From JAITVM01 sp031551135 (lineage in GTDB: Bacteria; Bacillota; Clostridia; Lachnospirales; JAITVM01): a DNA stretch of 64,000 nucleotides. Below the pieces are notes generated by a model. The model was not told the origin of the DNA, searched no databases, and saw only the letters and a list, made by a program, of their open reading frames with translations. Both the position numbers and the translations under genes were made by a program. This document shows positions 50,567-57,675 of this stretch, in pieces. Location of the stretch: positions 4,216 to 68,215 of the forward strand of contig JAVBOA010000021.1 in NCBI GenBank assembly GCA_031551135.1. The letters are read 5' to 3'. The stretch's first letter is position 1; each line of letters opens with the position of its first letter.

Positions 50567-51382
50567 TTATACCTCAATAAAAATATCAATGCCTTCTTTT
50601 TTAAACAGTTCATTAAGTTCTGCTTTTACCTTTACAGTTTCGGTAGTCTTCAAGGTTTTTATAATACCGTCAACTGTATCTAAAAAACGCTCAAAGGCGA
50701 TTCCTGTACCCATCTCACTATCATCCCATTTACATAGCGTCCTCGTGCTTGGGCACAGGGCAGAGATGTTTAAACCCCCTGTTTTGTAGGGCACTACTGT
50801 AAGTTCAGAACAAAGTGCCTGCATTGCACCATAATCTAATTTAGGTTTTACTCCGAAATGATACATATACCCCTGAACAATCCGCATAATTGACTTAGGA
50901 TTTGCTAAAACCATAACAGTATCGGGAGCAACCGGTATTTTATTCAGAGGAGCAATTAGTATTCCGTATGTAAGAGGCATGTCGCGGTGCAAGCTGTCAA
51001 CTGAGTCTCTAACTCGCCGCGCTACGGCTTTTGTGGCATATAAATCATATGAAAAGTACTCTTCTCCGGATTCGATTTTATCCGTACTGTGCTCGAGAGC
51101 CAGTGCTGTTGTAGCTCCATCACAAAGATGATGTTCTATCAGGGTTTTCACGGATTTGCCTTGTCCAGCCAATTCAATATATTTGCAGTAGGAAAGTTTG
51201 TTTTTCGGCTCCTCGATGTCATAAGACTCGTATTCTTCCTTTGTGAAAATAAGTTTTACACCCACAGGTTCACGAGACAGTCCGAGGACAAGTGTGAGAA
51301 TTTTTGAGTATTCCGTTACGAGAGATTTATTAAAATCAGCTTCAATCGGGGAATTTTGCATTTTTTTATAGACAAATGGCAT
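50567..51382 (-). CDS. DUF169 family protein
   Basis: A 271-aa protein of the DUF169 family, recognised from the order LSREPVGVKLIF, a Cys (LSYCKYIELA), EHHLCDGATTALALEH, IPVAPDTVMVLANPKSIMRIVQ, MQALCSELTVVPYKTGGLNISALCPSTRTLCKW and DSEMGTGIAFERF. The conserved Cys residues suggest metal or cofactor binding, but no function is established. It is the last gene of a minus-strand operon with an ECF transporter, only 13 bp after the T component, so it may use or process the imported compound. AAAGGAGG precedes the ATG. Confidence 0.85.
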   Translation of the reverse strand: MPFVYKKMQNSPIEADFNKSLVTEYSKILTLVLGLSREPVGVKLIFTKEEYESYDIEEPKNKLSYCKYIELAGQGKSVKTLIEHHLCDGATTALALEHSTDKIESGEEYFSYDLYATKAVARRVRDSVDSLHRDMPLTYGILIAPLNKIPVAPDTVMVLANPKSIMRIVQGYMYHFGVKPKLDYGAMQALCSELTVVPYKTGGLNISALCPSTRTLCKWDDSEMGTGIAFERFLDTVDGIIKTLKTTETVKVKAELNELFKKEGIDIFIEV

Positions 51383-51395
51383 ATAAATACCTCCT

Positions 51396-52184
51396 TTAAT
51401 CGTTTATTCCAAAAGACTTTGCAAAGCTAAAAAGGTCAAAATATATCAATATAATCAAGACGGCAGAAACTGTTAAGGCTGTGATAATAATAGCGTAAGT
51501 ATCACGTTTTTTCCACACCGTTTTTGTAAAATAAGTACGGTCATCATACACGCAGAAACACCTTGCCTCCATTGCAATGGAAACCTGTTCGCCTTTTCGT
51601 ACAGCATTTATCAGCAAAGGAATAATATACTTAGGCGTATTAATAATATTTATTAATACGCCATTTCCGGATATAACACCTCTTGCTTCGTGAGCATTTT
51701 TAATCCGTTGAAGTTCATCAGCAAAAGTTGGCACAAAGCGGTATGCTGCCAGAAAAGCATAGCAATACTTATATGGAATTCGCCACTGATGTATCATACT
51801 CTGTATAAACATAACTGAATCAGTTGTTTCGGTAAAGATAAAAGATAACAATGCAAACAGAAACATTCTCAGCCCAATTGCAAGCGACACTCTTAGATCA
51901 CTTTCACCGGCGGAAAAAGCAGGAGCGGTTCCATCAAAATGCAAACCTCGGCTCAGTAAAAAAAAGCAGCTTATAAAGAATGCTGACAGAATCAACATTC
52001 TCATCTTCTTAAATACAAAAGTAAATTCAATGCCCGCAAAAATCTTGCCGCAAGCAAGTGTAAGCACAATGAGAATTGGGGTAAAATAAATATCATAACT
52101 AAAAGAAGCAATGGTAACAACTATGACCATGATTACTATTTTAGCTGCGGGATTAAGGTTTAGCAATAAATCCTTCAATGACAT
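51396..52184 (-). CDS. ECF transporter transmembrane (T) component, YkoC-like
   Basis: A 262-aa EcfT protein with about five or six membrane helices. The first half has LLLNLNPAAKIVIMVIVV, and the coupling helices contain FVPTFADELQRIKNAHEARG and IPLLINAVRKGEQVSIAMEARCF, the Ala-Arg-Gly/Ala-Arg-Cys motifs that dock to the ATPase. It overlaps the ATPase gene by 32 bp. Together with the neighbouring double ATPase and S component it forms an energy-coupling-factor vitamin or metabolite importer. Confidence 0.9.
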   Translation of the reverse strand: MSLKDLLLNLNPAAKIVIMVIVVTIASFSYDIYFTPILIVLTLACGKIFAGIEFTFVFKKMRMLILSAFFISCFFLLSRGLHFDGTAPAFSAGESDLRVSLAIGLRMFLFALLSFIFTETTDSVMFIQSMIHQWRIPYKYCYAFLAAYRFVPTFADELQRIKNAHEARGVISGNGVLINIINTPKYIIPLLINAVRKGEQVSIAMEARCFCVYDDRTYFTKTVWKKRDTYAIIITALTVSAVLIILIYFDLFSFAKSFGIND

Positions 52185-53808
52185 CGTCCTTTCTCATTAA
52201 CTCTGTTAGCTCAAACATAAATGGCTTTTCAAGCCTTGCCATAGTGAGGATTTCCTCTTGTCCGAAAAGCTTTTCAGGGTGTCCATCAAAAACAATCTCG
52301 CCACCCTGTAAAACATAGCAATAATCACAATATTCCAAAACTAAATCCATATCATGAGTTGTCAAAATCAACGTTACACCTTTTTTATTTAGAAGCTTCA
52401 TTTTTTCCATGAGTTCTTTCTGATTTTTATAATCTTGTCCAAATGTAGGCTCATCAAGCAGCAGTATTTTCTGATTAGTGACCATCATACATGCAACGCT
52501 TAAGCGGCGTTTTTGCCCTTGACTAAGTAAAAATGGATTCTGGTGTTTTTCATTAGTTAGATTAAAAAAACGCAGATTTTCTTCAATAAGCGCAGTCTTC
52601 TCGTCTTTATTCAACTTAGATTTCTTTAAGCTGTAGTTTAGTTCATCAATTATTGAATAGGTTAGAAATTGCCATTCTGGATTTTGGAATGCTATTCCAA
52701 GATATGACCATAATTCTGCTCTTTTGTATTTTTTTGCATCCTTACCTAAAACCTCAATTTTACCGCTATATTCTTTATTTAAATTGGCCAGAGCGTTCAA
52801 CAGAGTTGTCTTTCCGGCACCGTTATGTCCTAAAATAGCAATAGACATACCTTCAGTGCCTTCTAGATTAATATTCTTTAGTAGATTTGCGTTGCCATAT
52901 TTAACTTGTACTTCCCGCGCGCTGATAGTTGTTTTCAGAGAGGAGCGGGCTTGTTTTTGACCGAGAACAGAGGGATATACGCAGTTTTCCCTTAACACAT
53001 TTGCCAAATCGTGGCAACTCAGCGGTATTCTTTTAGAATGGAGTCCAAGGTTTTTGTATATTTCAATAGCTTTTGGCAGATGGATGTCAAGCACCGTATT
53101 AGTATTTGCAAGAAATGAAATACCGTCTGCTTGGCTGCCGCTAAAGATTAAACGTCCATTATCTATAATTGTCATGGCATCAGCATATTGTATCAAATGC
53201 TCCAGTTTATGTTCAACTACTAAAACAGTTTTTCCGTATACATCTCTAAGTTTTCTTAAAATCTCGAAAACCGCCTTTGTACTGACGGGGTCTAAGTTAG
53301 CTGTCGGTTCGTCGAAAATAAGTATTTGGGGATCCAACGCCAGAACAGATGCAATTGCAACCTTTTGCTTCTCGCCGCCGGATAATTTCGAAAGTTCCCT
53401 ATATTTTAAATGCTCAATATCTAGGATTTTAAGTGAACGGTCAATTATCGCTTGCATTTCGGCCGGCGGAAATTTTAAATTTTCCAAAGCAAACACAATT
53501 TCATCTATAACTTTGAGAGTACAAAACTGTGTATCTGCATCTTGAAAAACAATACCAACTCGCTTTGCACGGTCTTTAAGCGGCATATGGATTAAATTTT
53601 CCCCGTTATAAAGAAAATCCCCTTCCAAATTTCCTTCAATATGGAAGGGGACTATACCTGCAAGAATATTAATTAATGAGCTTTTTCCGCTCCCGGAACC
53701 GCCAAGTATCAAATGTATTGTTTTTTCTGAAATATCAAAACTTATATTATCAACTGTTTTCCGGTTCTGAGAATTATATGTAAATGAAACATCCTTTATC
53801 GAGTACAT
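52153..53808 (-). CDS. ECF transporter ATPase with two fused ABC domains, YkoD-like
   Basis: A 551-aa protein with two complete nucleotide-binding domains. Domain 1 (about 1-230): Walker A GGSGSGKSS, signature LSGGEKQK, Walker B ILIFDEPTANLD, switch EHKLE. Domain 2 (about 285-530): Walker A GHNGAGKTT, signature LSQGQKRR, Walker B ILLLDEPTFGQD, switch TTHDMD. The first domain has His at the usual acidic/His switch region in VVEHKLEHL. A fused dimer with dedicated T and S genes is the YkoD layout. Its start codon overlaps the last base of the S gene. Confidence 0.94.
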   Translation of the reverse strand: MYSIKDVSFTYNSQNRKTVDNISFDISEKTIHLILGGSGSGKSSLINILAGIVPFHIEGNLEGDFLYNGENLIHMPLKDRAKRVGIVFQDADTQFCTLKVIDEIVFALENLKFPPAEMQAIIDRSLKILDIEHLKYRELSKLSGGEKQKVAIASVLALDPQILIFDEPTANLDPVSTKAVFEILRKLRDVYGKTVLVVEHKLEHLIQYADAMTIIDNGRLIFSGSQADGISFLANTNTVLDIHLPKAIEIYKNLGLHSKRIPLSCHDLANVLRENCVYPSVLGQKQARSSLKTTISAREVQVKYGNANLLKNINLEGTEGMSIAILGHNGAGKTTLLNALANLNKEYSGKIEVLGKDAKKYKRAELWSYLGIAFQNPEWQFLTYSIIDELNYSLKKSKLNKDEKTALIEENLRFFNLTNEKHQNPFLLSQGQKRRLSVACMMVTNQKILLLDEPTFGQDYKNQKELMEKMKLLNKKGVTLILTTHDMDLVLEYCDYCYVLQGGEIVFDGHPEKLFGQEEILTMARLEKPFMFELTELMRKDDVIEGFIAKP

Positions 53809-54353
53809 CAGTCATGTTTAGGCATTAAATTTGCCTTTTCCAGACCTATGGCAATAAATTTACACAAAATAAATGGTATAATTGCAGCACTAACAATACG
53901 TATCACGATTGTTGCCATCAACATTGGTATAGGCATTTGATTCATTCCGAAAACAAAGTAGTCTCTCAAAGTAACAAATACTGTTACGAAAATGGCGCTG
54001 ATTAAAAAATTAATAATACCATACTTTTTATATTTGAAAATGCCGTAACCTACTTCTACGCCGAGCCCCTGTAATGCGCCTGCGACAATAATATGTATGC
54101 CATATGGGCTACCGGCTAAAATATTTACAATAGAAGCGAATACCGAACCAATAAGCCCCGCTCCTGCCTTTCTAACTACATACGAAGGCAGAAACGCCGA
54201 CATGGCATAGATACCAAAGGTTAATGCACTGAATATCGGCCCCAACAACGCAGAGATCGGTTGATATAATCCATCCAGAAACATAAACAATACTCCGAAA
54301 ACAGCAGACATCATTGCCACTACAATTAATTGTTTCACTGTGATTTTTTGCAT
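53808..54353 (-). CDS. ECF transporter substrate-binding (S) component, YkoE-like
   Basis: A 181-aa membrane protein with about six helices. The order KQLIVVAMMSAVFGVLFMFL, FGIYAMSAFLPSYVVRKAGAG, GSVFASIVNILAGSPYGIH, GALQGLGVEVGYGIFKYKKY and a C-terminal helix pair matches YkoE-type S components, which are linked to thiamine/hydroxymethylpyrimidine uptake. I see no TPP riboswitch in its leader, so the substrate is open. It is the first gene of the operon; DUF169 is the last. Confidence 0.8.
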   Translation of the reverse strand: MQKITVKQLIVVAMMSAVFGVLFMFLDGLYQPISALLGPIFSALTFGIYAMSAFLPSYVVRKAGAGLIGSVFASIVNILAGSPYGIHIIVAGALQGLGVEVGYGIFKYKKYGIINFLISAIFVTVFVTLRDYFVFGMNQMPIPMLMATIVIRIVSAAIIPFILCKFIAIGLEKANLMPKHD

Positions 54354-54543
54354 AAAATACTCCTTTGTTTATAATTTGTCAAATTTCGAGTATTCTATCA
54401 TACAGCTTTAAAGCTTGTCAATTGAAAACGTTTATACTACGCCAATTATCTATAAGCTTAAAGAAGGAAATTAGTTTTATCAATGGATGAAGACTCAAAA
54501 ATTTAGTAGAAATTAAAAAAATAAAAAGAATTTGAAAAAAAGC

Positions 54544-54573
54544 TTGACAAAACGAACATAAGTTCGGTATAAT
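54544..54573 (+). promoter_or_regulatory. Promoter with LexA-type box
   Basis: TTGACA (54544-54549), an 18-bp spacer and TATAAT (54568-54573). The spacer contains the perfect palindrome CGAAC-ATAA-GTTCG (54553-54566), matching the Gram-positive SOS operator GAACnnnnGTTC. A small stem TTCGCT...AGCGAA follows in the transcript (54588-54617). Confidence 0.75.
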
Positions 54574-54646
54574 ACCTTTATATCAAATTTCGCTTGTTGT
54601 AAAAAAATCTCAGCGAAGTAGAACAAAATTCAAAGCAATGTAACTT

Positions 54647-54759
54647 ATACTATTTTCATTTTGATAAGTAGAAAAAAATTTTTCACAGCGGAGCGTTTCA
54701 CGCATGCTTTAAGCGTGAAATGAAATATTTTTTTCTATCCTTAATAATGAAAATAGTAT
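54647..54759 (+). repeat. Palindromic interspersed repeat, reference copy
   Basis: 113 bp. The outer stem is ATACTATTTTCATT with AATGAAAATAGTAT (14/14). The second stem is TAGAAAAAAAT with ATTTTTTTCTA. A constant one-sided bulge CACAGCGGAGCG follows, then the inner stem TTTCACGC with GCGTGAAA and loop ATGCTTTAA. The whole element is one long imperfect hairpin without an open frame. No target duplication is clear at the flanks. Confidence 0.93.
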
Positions 54760-54770
54760 TATATCATCTC

Positions 54771-54821
54771 ATACTATTTTCATTTTAAATTTTTTGCTGT
54801 TCTTAGTGCCGGAAATAGTAT
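54771..54821. repeat. Short derivative of the palindromic repeat
   Basis: 51 bp from ATACTATTTTCATTTT to GGAAATAGTAT with an unrelated interior. It lies 11 bp after the complete copy and 15 bp before the ribosome site of the 63-aa protein. Confidence 0.65.
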
Positions 54822-54845
54822 AATTTCTCTAAGGGGGATTTATCA

Positions 54846-55037
54846 ATGACTATTAATGTAAAAATTTCTGTACCAGATGAAGCAATCGGCCTTTTGAAAA
54901 TTTTAGCCTGTTCTGAACTGCTGAAGAATAATTTTTCTTCGGATTTAGGTGAGGGCGATTTTGAAATCCCTACTAACCCCAATACCAAAGAAAATAATAC
55001 GATAGATTTTGATTCCATCAGAAATATTTTCAGCTAA
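54846..55037 (+). CDS. Small acidic protein of unknown function (63 aa)
   Basis: I do not recognise it. AAGGGGG lies 8 bp before the ATG, which supports real translation. The first 30 residues (TINVKISVPDEAIGLLKILA) could form a strand-helix unit. The rest is hydrophilic and Asn/Asp-rich (LGEGDFEIPTNPNTKENN). There is no membrane helix or signal peptide, so a TisB-like SOS toxin is unlikely. It is the first open frame downstream of the LexA-box promoter, with two palindromic repeats in its leader. Confidence 0.55.
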   Translation: MTINVKISVPDEAIGLLKILACSELLKNNFSSDLGEGDFEIPTNPNTKENNTIDFDSIRNIFS

Positions 55038-55132
55038 TACTAATTTTATTACGGATATATTATTCCATTTCGGAAAATATATTAAAGAGGTTCATATTTT
55101 TGTAGATTGGGATAGTATATAGTAAGACAATA

Positions 55133-55174
55133 ATACTATTTCCATTCTAAAGGATAGAAAAAAATATTTCATTT
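55133..55174 (-). repeat. Truncated palindromic repeat (one arm)
   Basis: ATACTATTTCCATTCTAAAG, then GATAGAAAAAAATATTTCAT, matching the arm of the reverse orientation. It breaks off before the inner stem. It lies in the 55038-55332 gap before thioredoxin, otherwise A/T-rich. Confidence 0.6.
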
Positions 55175-55332
55175 TTAGCCAAGCTATCTTGATGGAGATG
55201 TATTTTAGTTTCCCAGTACAGAATTACTATAGCTTGCAATTAACTGTTTTTTTATGTATTATATAGGTAGTGGGAAAACTATATTTTCGTAGCTTTATTT
55301 ACACCCAGATATATTTTAAGGAGATGGAGATT

Positions 55333-55641
55333 TTGGCAACAATAAAATTAGATTTGAACAGCTTTAATGAGATTGTTAATCAATCAGTTAAGCCTGTTTT
55401 AGTGGATTTTTATGCGGATTGGTGCGGTCCATGCAAAATGATTGCCCCGATTATTGAAGAAATCAGCGATGAAAATGCTGATATAGAGGTTTGTAAACTT
55501 AATATTGATGAAAATCCCGAACTTGCTAATCAGCTTGGAATAATGAGTATTCCAACAATAGTTGCATATAAAAACGGCAAAGAATACAAGCGGAATGTTG
55601 GTGCGATACCTAAGGCCAATATTTTAGACTTATTTGATTAA
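55333..55641 (+). CDS. trxA: Thioredoxin
   Basis: A 102-aa disulfide reductase. TTG 55333 is chosen because AAGGAG lies 9 bp upstream and the family then begins directly with ATIKLDLNSFNEIV. The active site is ADWCGPCKMIAP (WCGPC), followed by VCKLNIDENPELANQLGIMSIPTIVAYKNGK with the cis-Pro in SIPT. No thioredoxin reductase is nearby. A terminator follows. It could be co-transcribed from the LexA-box promoter, but a 295-bp gap separates it from the small gene, so an own promoter is likely. Confidence 0.95.
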   Translation: MATIKLDLNSFNEIVNQSVKPVLVDFYADWCGPCKMIAPIIEEISDENADIEVCKLNIDENPELANQLGIMSIPTIVAYKNGKEYKRNVGAIPKANILDLFD

Positions 55642-55719
55642 TTTAAAGCAATAGGTATTCTGATTTTTTCGTAAGAAATCCGGATTTGGGCGGAACGCTC
55701 AAAATATTTTCACATACTG

Positions 55720-55750
55720 ACTGTCCTAATTTTACTTAGGGCAGTTTTTT
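55720..55750 (+). terminator. Terminator of the thioredoxin gene
   Basis: ACTGTCCTAA pairs with TTAGGGCAGT around TTTAC, followed by TTTTT. Confidence 0.8.
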
Positions 55751-55827
55751 ATATCCAAAATAATTTGCTAAAATCTCGAAATTTAAATATAATTATAAAG
55801 GTCGATTATTTTCGGCAATAAAAGCTA

Positions 55828-55936
55828 ATACTATTTCCCATTTAATGTGTGGAAAAAAATTTCACAGCGGAGCGTTCCGCACGCTTCAAGCGCGGAATGA
55901 AATATTTTTTTCTATTCTTTAGAAGGAAAATAGTAT
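55828..55936 (+). repeat. Palindromic interspersed repeat, divergent complete copy
   Basis: 109 bp. The outer ends are ATACTATTTCCCAT and GGAAAATAGTAT. The bulge is conserved, while the inner stem is TTCCGC with GCGGAA and loop ACGCTTCAA, so both stem sides have changed. It lies 36 bp upstream of the murJ-like start. Confidence 0.88.
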
Positions 55937-55972
55937 AAACCAATGCAAATTTTTGAAAAGGATAGATTTTTT

Positions 55973-57511
55973 ATGAAAAATACGGGTAAAGCGATATTTA
56001 CCATCACAGGAATCACGATTTTTACAAAAGTTCTGACTTTTTTGGCAATAATGATGTATTCGACATATTTCGGAGCTGATAATACCGAATTAAAAATATA
56101 TTCATATTCACTCAACATGCCCAATTATATTTTCACGGCCATCGGAACCGCTATAACAACAATCGTTATCCCGATATATTCAACTTTGAAAGCGCGCGGC
56201 GAAAATGAAAAAGCCAAAACATTCATAGATGACGCTCTGACAATTTCCACAGCATTTGTTTTGATACTTTTATTATTAAGCAATGTTTTGATTCCGCTTA
56301 TTTTAAATTTTACGGATTATAAAAATAATCTTTATGAATACAATTACGCAGGAAATGCTTTGCGTATATTATTGCCGATTATGATTTTCAACAATGTAAA
56401 TTTTGTATTCACCGGATATTTGCAGTCTAACCAAAAATTTAATCTGCCAGCAGCGGTTTCTATTACATCATCATTGGCGATAATTGTTTACATGTTGTTT
56501 TTCGTAGAGAAATTTGGAGTTACCGGATTAATTATAGCTACATTAATAGGCTTTGCAATGCAGCCTTTGATTTTGATACCTCAAGTTTTAAAAATCGGAT
56601 ACAGATATAAGTTTTCATTTAATTTGAAAAGTCCTGAAATAATTAAGGCTGCGAAATTGATTCCGGCGATTTTAATCGGCGTATCGGCTTATCAATTGAA
56701 TATGGTCTATAATAATAGCCTTAGTACATTTTTTGATACGGAAACCTTGAATTATATTGTACAAAATATTGTGATTATACCAATTCTTGCTTTTGTATAT
56801 TCGATAACCGCTGTATATTATCCTCGGCTTTCGGTAGAGTGGGACGCAAAAAACGAAAAAGCTTTTAAAGAATCGCTCAGCGAAGTAATAAACCTTTTAT
56901 CCTTCTTCCTGATTCCGGCTACATTTGGGCTTTTTTTATTGAAATTCAATATAATCGATTTGACTTCGAATTGGAAGAACTTTGGTGAAAATAATATCGT
57001 AATTGCGGCAAACATGCTGGGGCTTTATTCTTTATCGATTATTTTTATGGCATTGAAAGAAGTCTTTGATAAGGCTTTTTACGCGCAAAAATTAACAAAA
57101 CCTTCTGCCAACGCCGGATTAATCATCATGGCGGCTAATATAATAATTACCTATATATTAAAAGGCAGACTAAAAGCTTATTGTATTCCTGTGGGTTATA
57201 CCTTGTCTTGTATGGCAGGCTCTATGTCCCTTTTTATTTCATTAAAGAAAAAAATTGGCGTAATCAGCGGTGAAATTTCGATAAATATGTTGAAATGTTT
57301 TATCTCAGCTTGTATTATGGGTATAACGGTTTATTTGTGCAGTAAAATGCTGCTGAATTTCTCCTTTGGTACTGATATACTTAACCGGATTATAAGACTT
57401 TTTGTGCCGATTTTTTTTGGTGTAGGCGTATATTTTGTGTCGGCATATTTATTAAAAATAAAGCAATCTGTCGTGATATTTGAGATGCTTAAAAAACTGA
57501 TTAAAAGATAA
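55973..57511 (+). CDS. MurJ-like lipid-linked glycan flippase
   Basis: A 512-aa membrane protein of the MVF/MATE superfamily with about 14 helices. ATG 55973 follows AAAAGG; an earlier ATG at 55943 has no ribosome site. Features are the N-terminal GITIFTKVLTFLAIMMYSTYFG, AIGTAITTIVIPIYSTLKARGE, NFVFTGYLQSNQKFNLPAAVSI and VTGLIIATLIGFAMQPLILIP. MurJ flips lipid II; homologues in polysaccharide operons flip other undecaprenyl-linked glycans. It opens the operon with two glycosyltransferases and a polymerase/ligase-like protein, so the latter role is more likely here. Confidence 0.87.
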   Translation: MKNTGKAIFTITGITIFTKVLTFLAIMMYSTYFGADNTELKIYSYSLNMPNYIFTAIGTAITTIVIPIYSTLKARGENEKAKTFIDDALTISTAFVLILLLLSNVLIPLILNFTDYKNNLYEYNYAGNALRILLPIMIFNNVNFVFTGYLQSNQKFNLPAAVSITSSLAIIVYMLFFVEKFGVTGLIIATLIGFAMQPLILIPQVLKIGYRYKFSFNLKSPEIIKAAKLIPAILIGVSAYQLNMVYNNSLSTFFDTETLNYIVQNIVIIPILAFVYSITAVYYPRLSVEWDAKNEKAFKESLSEVINLLSFFLIPATFGLFLLKFNIIDLTSNWKNFGENNIVIAANMLGLYSLSIIFMALKEVFDKAFYAQKLTKPSANAGLIIMAANIIITYILKGRLKAYCIPVGYTLSCMAGSMSLFISLKKKIGVISGEISINMLKCFISACIMGITVYLCSKMLLNFSFGTDILNRIIRLFVPIFFGVGVYFVSAYLLKIKQSVVIFEMLKKLIKR

Positions 57512-57514
57512 TTG

Positions 57515-57627
57515 ATACTATTTTCATTTTGATAAGTAGAAAAAAATTTTTCACAGCGGAGCGTTTCACGCATGCTTTAAGCGTGAAATGAAATATTTTT
57601 TTCTATCCTTAATAATGAAAATAGTAT
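57515..57627 (+). repeat. Palindromic interspersed repeat, complete copy
   Basis: 113 bp, identical to the copy at 54647-54759 over nearly its full length, with a CACGC-GCGTG inner stem. It begins 3 bp after the murJ-like stop and would be transcribed inside the polysaccharide operon. Confidence 0.93.
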
Positions 57628-57675
57628 GATACTATTCTTTTATGCTATTTTGGAAATTTAAAAGGGGGAGTGCAA

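Noticed and set aside
54354..54543. TPP riboswitch upstream of the YkoE-like operon
   Set aside because: No CTGAGA-type thi-box motif or matching stems are visible in the leader.
54846..55037. SOS-induced membrane toxin
   Set aside because: The 63-aa protein is acidic and hydrophilic with no membrane helix.
1..57627. The repeats as a CRISPR array
   Set aside because: Copies are kilobases apart, both orientations occur, there are no regular spacers and no cas genes.
1..57627. The repeats as an insertion sequence with transposase
   Set aside because: Complete copies are only 109-114 bp and carry no open frame; no transposase gene is in the window. Only a non-autonomous element or structured RNA remains possible.
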